Shown here in pieces: positions 20,615 through 27,830 of a DNA stretch of 27,830 nt; position 1 is the first letter of the stretch; every line of letters starts with the position of its first letter. The translations under genes and the position numbers were made by a program. This DNA is from Glaciozyma antarctica PI12 (taxonomy: Eukaryota > Basidiomycota > Microbotryomycetes > Kriegeriales > Camptobasidiaceae): NCBI GenBank assembly GCA_002917775.1, contig KZ627155.1, positions 201,318 through 229,147 on the forward strand. Direction: 5' to 3'. The notes beneath the pieces were generated by a model, which was not told the DNA's origin, made no database searches, and saw nothing but the letters and a program-made list of their open reading frames with translations.

Positions 20615-23600
20615 CAAAGGTACGCTCGTCGCTCATTCGAAGCAACCCCAGCTAACCCAGGCAACGAACCAGTTTGAGAGCAAGTCGAACCGCGTCAAGG
20701 GGATCGCCTTCCACCCGCGCCTGACTCTCCTCGCCGCGTCCCTTCACTCTGGTTCGATCCAGCTATGGAACTTCCAGATGGGCGTCCTGGTTGACCGCTT
20801 TGAGGAGCACGATGGTGCGTTTCGCTGTACCGGGAGTGGGAGAGGAGACGACGGCCGGTCGACGTGGCTGTGATGTGTTGGCGCGGAGCTGACAGACTGC
20901 TGCTTCTCTTGTTACAGGACCCGTTCGAGGCATCTCCTTCCACTCGACTCAGCCTCTCTTCTGCAGTGGTGGAGACGACTACAAGATCAAGGTCTGGAAG
21001 TACGTGCCCGTCTCCCTCCCTCCCGACTCTCCCTCCCACAAACGAGAGCTAACCCCATCCGCACAGCTACAAGACCCGACGATGCCTCTTTACCCTCCAC
21101 GGTCACCTCGACTACGTCCGCTCCGTCTACTTCCACCACGAACTCCCCTGGATCCTATCCGCTTCCGACGACCAGACGATTCGAATCTGGAACTGGCAGT
21201 CGCGTCAGTGCATTGCCATCCTTACGGGTCACAACCACTACATCATGTGAGCCGGGAGCGTGCTGAGCGGGGATGGCAAGGAGACGAAGCTGACGCGTTT
21301 CGGATGCAGGTGCGCCCAGTTCCACCCCAAGGAGGACTACGTCGTGTCGGCTTCGATGGATCAGACCGTGCGCGTGTGGGACATTTCTGGTACGTTCCTG
21401 TCTCTTTCCCTCGCCTTTTCGCCCCCGCCTCCCGCCCGCCCAGCTAACCAGAACGCTGCGCGCAGGCCTGCGCAAGAAGAACACGACCGCCCAACCCCTC
21501 TCCTTCGAAGAGCAGATCCAACGCGCCAACTCTGGCCAAGCCGACCTCTTCGGCAACACGGACGCGGTCGTCAAGTACGTTCTCGAGGGCCACGACCGCG
21601 GAGTCAACTGGGCCTCCTTCCACCCTACTCTCCCCCTCATCGTCTCGTGCGGCGACGACCGACAGATCAAGCTTTGGAGGATGAGCGAGACCAAGGCGTG
21701 GGAAGTCGACACCTGCCGCGGGCACTTCAACAACGTCTCGGTTGCGCTCTTCCACCCCAAGCACGAGCTCATCATCAGTGATTCCGAGGACAAGACGATT
21801 CGGGTGTGGGATATGAGCAAGCGGACGGCGGTGCAGACGTTTAGGAGGGAGAACGACCGATTCTGGGTCCTTACGGCGCATCCCGAGCTCAACCTCTTCG
21901 CTGCTGGTGCGTCCCTGCTCCTCCGACCCACGCCCACAAGCTAACGCCTTTGCGCAGGCCACGATTCGGGTCTCATCGTCTTCAAGCTCGACCGCGAGCG
22001 ACCTGCGTTCTCGATCCACGGCAACACGCTCTTCTATGTTCGCGACAAGTACGTTCGCGTGCACGACCTCACGACGGGCTCGGACGCCGGAGTCATCAGC
22101 GTGAGGAGGCTCGGAAGTCAGTACGTTCAGCCCAGGACGCTCAGCTACAATCCCGCCGAGCGCGCCGTCATCGTCACCTCCGTACGCCCTCTCCTCCCTC
22201 CACCAACGCGAACCTCGCTGACTTCTCCCTCGCAGCCCGCCGACAACGGTCTATACGAGCTCGTTCGCCTCCCCAAGGACATGGGCTCCGGCGAAGTTCG
22301 CGACTCGGCATCGGAGGGCAAGCGCGGCGTCGGAGGAGCGGCTCTCTTCGTCGCCCGGAACCGGTTCGCGGTGCTCGACAAGACGGCGCAGACGATCGAG
22401 ATCCGCGATTTGGATAACGCCATCACCAAGACGATCAAGTTGCCCGTTCAGACCAACGACATCTTCTACGGCGGAACGGCGTGCGTCTTGCTGAGCTGCC
22501 CCGCGAGCGTCGTCTTGTTCGATATTCAGCAGCAGAAGGTCGTGGCGGAGCTGGCGACGCCGTTGGTCAAGTACGCGGTGTGGAGTAACGACAACTCGAT
22601 GGTCGCGCTCTTGAGCAAGCACAGTGCGTCCGTTTCCTTTCCGTTGGTGGAGCGGGGCTGATGAGGTTGAGCGCAGCGATCATGATTGCGAACAAGAACC
22701 TTGGGCAGAGCGCTATGGTGCACGAGACGATTAGGATCAAAAGCGGCGCATGGGACGACAGCGGCATCTTCATCTACTCGACGCTCAACCACATCAAGTA
22801 TGCGCTGCCTCAAGGGTCAGTCCGCTTTCCTCGCTCCTCCCCATCCTCATTCTCCTCGCGCAATCGTCCTCTTCTTGAACACGAAACTAACGCCTCTCGC
22901 CCTCGCAGCGACAACGGCATCATCAAGACGCTCGAGCAGCCCGTCTACCTCACTCGCATCAAGGGCAAGGTCGTGCACTGCCTCGACCGCAACGCCAAGC
23001 CCCGCTCTATCACGATCGACCCGACCGAGTACCGCTTCAAGCTCGCTCTCATGCGCAAGAACTACGACGAGGTCCTCCACATCATTCGCACGTCCAACCT
23101 CGTCGGGCAGAGCATCATCGCGTACTTGCAGAAGAAGGGATTCCCGGAGGTGCGTGATTGGATGCCGAAGAGGGGGAGCAGGAGCTGATGCGGCGTGCGG
23201 TAGATTGCGCTCCACTTCGTACAGGATAAGACGACCAGGTTCGACCTCGCGATCGAGTGCGGCAACTTGGACGTCGCGCTTGAGATGGCCAAGGCGATTG
23301 ATCGCGAGGAGAACTGGGCGCGACTGGGTCAGCAGGCGCTCAAGCAGGGGAACCACAAGGTGCGTCCATCCGCTCTCGTCGTCTCGAGCGTCGCTCATCG
23401 TTCGTTGGCAGATGGTCGAGATCGCGTACCAGCGCACGAAGAACTTTGACCGCCTCTCGTTCCTCTACCTCGTCACCGGCAACCCCGACAAGCTCGCGAA
23501 GATGGCCAAGATTGCAGAGATGCGAGGAGACCAGATGTCGCGCTTCCACAACGCTCTCTACCTCGGCAACGTCGAGGCGCGCATCGCTGTCCTGCGTGAA

Positions 23601-25091
23601 GTCGGACTTCGTGAGTGGTCCTCTTTCCGTCTGCGAAGAGGAGATACTGACTGCGCGCGATGGCAGACCCTCTCGCCTACCTTACCGCGAAGAGTAACGG
23701 CCTCACCGAGCTCGCAGAGGACATCCTCGCTTCCGCCGGCCTCAACGAGGAGGACGTCACCCCTCTCCTCCCCGTCTCCAAGCCTTCGACCCTCCGCCCT
23801 CCTCCCGTCATCACCCCGACTTTCGAACAGAACTGGCCTTCCGTCGGCGTCACCGAGAGCTTCTTCGACCGCGCCCTCGCCGCCGCTGCGAGTGGGGAAG
23901 CGGCGCAGATCGAGTACGACGATGGTGTTGATGCGGGAGACCGCGGGCTCGACGATTGGGCTGGCGAGGACGGATTGGCGGTCGATGGAACGGCGGCGGC
24001 GGAGGAGGCGGAGGATGCATGGGACCTCGCGCCGGACGCGGAGGAGGAGCTCGAGGAGGAGGAGGAAGCGGACGTTGTCGACGAGGACCTCGGAGCGGCG
24101 GTCGTACCCGGGATCTCCGAGGCGGAACTCTGGGTGCGCAACTCGCCGCTCGCAGCGGACCACGTCGCGGCAGGATCGTTCGAGACAGCGATGGGGTTGC
24201 TCAACCGCCAAGTCGGCGCCGTCGAGTTCGCCCCGCTCAAACCCCTCTTCCTCGCCATCTACCGCTCCTCCCGCCTCTACCTCCCCGCAGCGCCTTCCCT
24301 TCCCCCGCTCGAGATTCCCCTACGACGCAACACGGATCACGCTGAGCCGAGGAGTGTTCTCCCCGTCGCCACGCTCAGTTTGCAGTCCATCACGGCGGGC
24401 GAGCTCAGGGCGGCGTACACCGCTTTCCAGAAGGCGAAGTTTGCCGACGCGGCGACCATCTTCAGGTCGATCCTTCACTCGTTGCTCCTCGTCGTGACGA
24501 CTACGCCGGCGCAGGCCGCCGAGGTGCGTTCCGTTCAATTTCTTCGAGTGAGCGATGCTGATGTGCTCTCGTTGACAGCTGCAAGAACTCGTCGTCGTCT
24601 GCCGAGAATACCTCATCGGTCTTTCGCTCGAGATGGAACGTCGACGACTCCAAGACCAGCCTGGAACGACCAAGCGTCAACTCGAGCTCGCGGCGTACTT
24701 TACGCACTGCCATCTCCAATCCCCTCACCTCCAACTCGCCCTCCGTCTCGCCATGACCACCTTCACCAAAGCGAAGAACTACCCTACCGCGGCCATGTTC
24801 GCCCAAAAGCTCCTCGACCTCTCCCCCGCCGCCCCCGTCGTCACTCAAGCGAAGACGGTCCTCGCGACGGCGAACAAGAACCCTCGCGACGCGGTCGAGA
24901 TCGAGTACGACCTCCACTCGCAGTTCGACATCTGTCCCGCGTCCCTCACGCCCATCTACCAGGGTTCTCCGTCCGTGGAGGATCCTCTTAGTGGTGCGAG
25001 GTACCACCCGCAGTTCGCCGGGACGCTGTGCAAGGTCACGCAGATTACGGAGGTGGGCAAGACGGCGAGTGGGCTTAAGTCGTCGTTGTGA
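20602..25091 (+). CDS. COP1: Coatomer alpha subunit (alpha-COP)
   Basis: A core subunit of the COPI coat for Golgi-to-ER retrograde transport; its propeller binds KKXX/KXKXX signals. Fourteen exons: 20602-20619, 20673-20814, 20918-20999, 21067-21246, 21310-21389, 21466-21906, 21958-22181, 22236-22623, 22677-22815, 22909-23149, 23204-23359, 23412-23610, 23667-24523, 24579-25091; 1219 residues (human COPA 1224). WD40 blocks include GIAFHPR...[67 protein letters not shown] and [13 protein letters not shown]. Then come the solenoid ([50 protein letters not shown]), an acidic linker near 870-910 and the C-terminal domain binding epsilon-COP, ending [14 protein letters not shown]. Two in-frame ATGs (20602, 20608) are possible; MLTKFE from 20608 matches orthologues, and the first adds two residues. 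Confidence 0.97.
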
Positions 25092-25384
25092 GGAGGAGGA
25101 TTCGGGGGTTCCGAAGACTGGATTATGGTAGTGCACGAATCTGGGAAGTGGAACAACGGGCAGCGTTTTTGTTAAGAGCTTGGTTGGTTGTGCGTGCGAG
25201 TGAGAGATGAGAGATGGAGAGAGAGCAGGAGGGAGCGAGGAGCTGCGACAGAGAGGTCCGAGATGGAGCGCCGTAGAGCAGCTGTTCGGCCCCGCTCTGT
25301 CGCAAGGAAGACGAACGGTCTTGCTGATGGCAACACGGTCTAAAATAATGTATAACCTCGCCCTGCGCTGCTCCTCGAGCTCGC
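25092..25384. other. Convergent 3' region, COP1 / small His-rich gene
   Basis: This 293-base gap holds a purine-rich tract (about 25196-25265) and a short AT-rich island at 25341-25354. No gene is seen. Confidence 0.5.
25341..25354 (-). terminator. Possible polyadenylation element
   Basis: The minus strand reads TATACATTATTTTA just downstream of the stop of the small His-rich gene. It resembles fungal TA-rich efficiency elements and stands out in GC-rich flanks. Confidence 0.3.
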
Positions 25385-25946
25385 TTAGAACACCACCGTC
25401 CCCTCGACCTCCTTGTCCTTCCCCTCCGTCTCGTGCTTCCCCATCAGCTTCTCCACCTTTCCCACCAGCTTGTCCATCAACCCAGGCTTCCCATCCCCGT
25501 GGTGGTGCACGTGCTCAGACGTTCCGCCCAGGGCAGCTTCGAGAGGTCCCACTCCTCCGTGCCCGTGGTGGCCGAACGCTGCGCGGCGCAAGGTCAGCTT
25601 TAGCTTCTTGAGTAGAGTGGAGAAAAGCGCACCTCCACCGCTGACATGCTCGAGGTTGCTATGCGCAGAAGGATCGGCGTGCGTGTGCTGGTGAGGGACT
25701 GGAGAAGGATGAGCAAAGGAGCTGCTGAGGAGCGGAGAAGACGTACTGGGGGTGCCGCCTAGAGCGGCCTCTTGAGCTGAGAGGACGTTGCCGTGCGCGT
25801 GCTCGCCGAAAGCTGCAGAAGAAGGGAGAGTGAGATGGGATCAACAACGCACGCCGAGTGGCACGTGGGCTTGCGAGCGTACCACCGCCTGTGACCTGCT
25901 CAAGAGAGCTCTGCTTGTGGAGAGGGGCGTCTGGGGTGTTGGTCAT
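25385..25946 (-). CDS. Small His/Gly-rich repeat protein with dehydrin-like tail
   Basis: Four exons: 25385-25578, 25633-25698, 25747-25812, 25883-25946; 129 residues, no signal peptide or membrane segment, 16 histidines. Two repeats are plain: residues 15-42 (LEQVTGGAFGEHAHGN... to EAALGGT) and 59-85 (LEHVSGGAFGHHGHGG... to EAALGGT). Introns 1 and 3 both split the Ala codon of GGAFG after its first base, so the repeat arose by exon duplication. The C-terminal part, KPGLMDKLVGKVEKLMGK (96-113), is an amphipathic Lys-rich helix similar in style to plant dehydrin K-segments and to hydrophilic stress proteins. Role unknown; binding of metal, membrane or protein partners under stress is only a guess. 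The gene itself is well supported by splice phase and repeat conservation. Confidence 0.85.
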
Positions 25947-26377
25947 TGTGCGAACGAGGTGGAAGTAAGTGAGAGAGCTGCTGGCCCTTCGAGAACTGTT
26001 GGAGGCCAATTAGGAGAGCCGCGGCGTTCGATCGTCGCTCGCCGAGGTGGATCTGTTCTTCCTCTTCCCTGCAAAAGGTAGCGCCGACTGGTATGCCAGT
26101 ACGCGACCAAATCACCTGCGAAAATTGTCCCCAACGAAAGAGAGGACTGAAGGTGCAGGAGAAAGAGGAGCCTCCCTCTTCCTCGGACCTTGCAGTGGTC
26201 GCTGAATCACGCCAGAGTCGTCCCTACTTCAGCAGTGCGACTCTGTAGCTACTCATCTCACCTAGTAAGAAGCTGCAGAGATTCGAGGTTGAAAAAGTTC
26301 GCGTAAATTACCGAAAAGTGTTTCCTGATTTGAAGGTACCAACGCCTTATACCCTCGCTGGCCGAGGCAGTCTCCCT

Positions 26378-26399
26378 CCACTCCGGCTCCACTCCGGCT
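26378..26399. repeat. Tandem 11-mer, two copies
   Basis: CCACTCCGGCT occurs twice in perfect tandem. It is too short to assign a role. Confidence 0.8.
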
Positions 26400-27160
26400 C
26401 CGTTTGCTTCTTCAACCGTTGGCTTCTACGGCACATTCAGGACTATGGTACACGTAGACTCGTGCAAACAAGTGATGCTGGAGTGAAGTTTCTTCTGGCC
26501 AGCTCGATCTCCCGCTGGAGATTGAACGAAGCTCATGGAGGCAGAGCCGCTGCTCGCCCCGGCGCTGGAAGAAAATCTCCGGACTCAAAGCGAGTGAACG
26601 TAGATGGGATTTTCCATCCTCCTTTCCCCTTCACAGAAGGACGAGGCGGGGGCGCAGAAGCAGAGCAAGAAGGGAGACGTAGCGAGGTCGGCCGAGGCTG
26701 CGAAGACGACTTTCTCTCCATCTCGACTTGGGCCAGGAGTGATTCTTCAACCAAGGAGGACAGTATAGATACATTTCTTGCTTTTCTAATCCCAGGCTTG
26801 TACAGCTGCAAGCCTGAGAACGCTCAAGGCAGCAAACCGCGCGTGAAGCTCCTTTCTGCAATCCTCCTCTGTCCCCGCGAGCTCCGTTCGTCGACGAGGT
26901 CATCTAATACTGCACTGCTTGTTTTTCTCACGGCCGAGCTGTTTCCTGCTTCTCCAGCGGTCAAGTGGGGCGAGGGGGAGAGCCCGTGTCTCGCGGTGCG
27001 GCGATCTGCTATCTGTCTCTGCCTAACTGTTTTTAAAGTCCTCGCACCAATCTCTCCCAGGTGTGTCGTCCTCCTCGTGTGATGCCAAGCTTTTCAAGCA
27101 GTGAGTCTGTACCTCTGCACCTCAAAAGTGGTGCACGGCAGCTGAGCCCGGCGACGCCTT

Positions 27161-27185
27161 CGCAAGATTCTCGCTGCCGAGCAGC
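27161..27185 (+). repeat. 25-base dispersed element, copy 2
   Basis: Same orientation and 23 of 25 bases identical to 424-448. Like copy 1, it lies in a region I consider to be upstream of a gene. Confidence 0.55.
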
Positions 27186-27561
27186 GTCTCGCTTCATCCG
27201 GTTCATCCCACTTCTTTCGCTCCTGCTGGAGAACCCCTCGTCGACATCATGGCAAGATTTATAAGTGCTGAAGCAAACGTGCGGATTCTGAAGCTGAGGT
27301 TGAGCGAGGATGCGAAGCTGGAGTGATCGTGCGACGTTCGCTTGCCTCTTTTTAAGCTTGAATGGCGCAGCCCCTACGCTTTGATTGTACTGGGGCCGAG
27401 GTACCGATGTCTGCGGTTGATCCTCCGCAACAGGTACAGGGAAAGCAGGTCAAGGTGCCCCCTCGTCGGTCGTCGTCAGCCACCTCGCTTCCCTCTCCCC
27501 CCGCTCTGATGCACTGAGATCTCAGCAATTATCGGGTCTTCAGGTCTCAAAGAAGAACACC

Positions 27562-27830
27562 ATGGCTAATTCAGCGGCTCAGCAAGCTGCGTTGGGGTCC
27601 TTGCTGTGAACTCTTACCAAAACTCTTCGCGCCTCCCCCATCGTCTCCTTTGCAACCGCAACCTCCCTCTCTCCAGAACCGAAGCTCTGAGGATCAAGTT
27701 GCGGGAACAGCTGCCACAAAGTCTTTGCTGAATAGCTCGTCAAAAATTCGTGAAGAGGTAGTCGAAAGTTAGTCGCGAGTTCGCTGCAAGTTCGTTTGCG
27801 CTTTAACCTCGCTTGAGCCCGAGTTTGTCG
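27562..27830 (+). CDS. Possible 5' end of a gene leaving the right edge
   Basis: An ATG in a strong context (CACCATGG at 27562) follows a CT-rich tract. It opens a frame reading MANSAAQQAALGSLL. A 71-nt intron (27606-27676, GTGAAC...CTCCAG; an alternative donor at 27597 keeps the same frame) would join it to TEALRIKLREQLPQ, which looks coding. That exon meets a TGA at 27729-27731 unless it is spliced again first. The product is not recognised. The call rests on start context and frame continuity only. Confidence 0.3.

Larger units (their letters stand above)
25947..27561. promoter_or_regulatory. Long divergent intergenic region
   Basis: At 1615 bases this is the largest gap in the window. 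I found no convincing gene: a 254-codon open frame at 26318-27082 lacks an initiating ATG at its start and resembles no family. It contains a tandem 11-mer (26378-26399), a CCCCT stress-response-like motif at 26626-26630 and a copy of the 25-base element (27161-27185). Before 27562 there is a CT-rich tract (about 27484-27505) like those before other starts. Confidence 0.45.

Noticed and set aside
22686-24497. 603-codon open frame on the plus strand, the longest in the window
   Set aside because: It lies over COP1 exons in a shifted frame and is extremely Arg/Ser/Thr-rich, the usual signature of a shadow frame. The COP1 frame is clearly the real one.
26318-27082. 254-codon open frame on the plus strand in the large right-hand gap
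   Set aside because: It begins with GTG rather than ATG, its composition is unlike the confirmed genes, it has no recognisable motif, and long open frames arise easily at this GC content.
1-27830. Scan for tRNA, rRNA, spliceosomal RNA, transposon ends and CRISPR repeats
   Set aside because: By eye I found no B-box-like GGTTCRANNCC in a cloverleaf context, no U-snRNA core, no transposase or reverse transcriptase motifs and no regularly spaced repeats. A covariance-model search would be decisive.

Overview
This window looks like nuclear DNA of a basidiomycete, most likely a red yeast of the Pucciniomycotina (Rhodotorula/Rhodosporidium/Sporobolomyces type). The genes are GC-rich and packed 0.1-0.6 kb apart. 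They are cut by many very short introns, nearly all 46-62 nt, with donors such as GTGCGT, GTACGT and GTGAGC, CTNAC-like branch sites and CAG acceptors. Every protein I could name is eukaryotic in its closest family match, except a bacterial-type iron-sulphur serine dehydratase that here carries introns and a mitochondrial presequence. The species assignment is inference. No rRNA, tRNA, transposon or CRISPR array was recognised.

Layout, left to right: a partial gene leaving the left edge on the minus strand (<1-126); VPS16 (minus, 897-4141); L-serine dehydratase (plus, 4747-7768); an unidentified Cys-containing protein with an F-box-like motif (minus, 7933-9062); an NDUFAF2-type complex I assembly factor (plus, 9306-10162); a secreted or vacuolar metallophosphoesterase of the yeast YHR202W type (minus, 10649-13156); GET5 (plus, 13246-14193); UDP-glucose:glycoprotein glucosyltransferase (minus, 14342-20141); coatomer alpha subunit (plus, 20602-25091); a small His/Gly-rich repeat protein with a dehydrin-like tail (minus, 25385-25946); and a possible gene start near the right edge (plus, 27562 on). 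I derived exon models by hand. Reading phase is consistent across every junction of the nine complete genes, at the cost of one unusual GA-AG intron.

From VPS16 onward the genes strictly alternate in strand, giving divergent promoter pairs and convergent 3' ends. Several products act in the secretory and endomembrane system: UGGT in ER glycoprotein folding control, COP1 in Golgi-to-ER transport, GET5 in tail-anchored protein insertion, and VPS16 in vacuolar tethering. Two act in mitochondria. I see no operon-like logic or metabolic cluster, and I do not claim a new system. The most unusual items are the mitochondrial Fe-S serine dehydratase, the duplicated-exon His-rich small protein, the noncanonical splice donor, a hidden KDEL-stop just past the UGGT stop codon, and the unidentified Cys-cluster protein.
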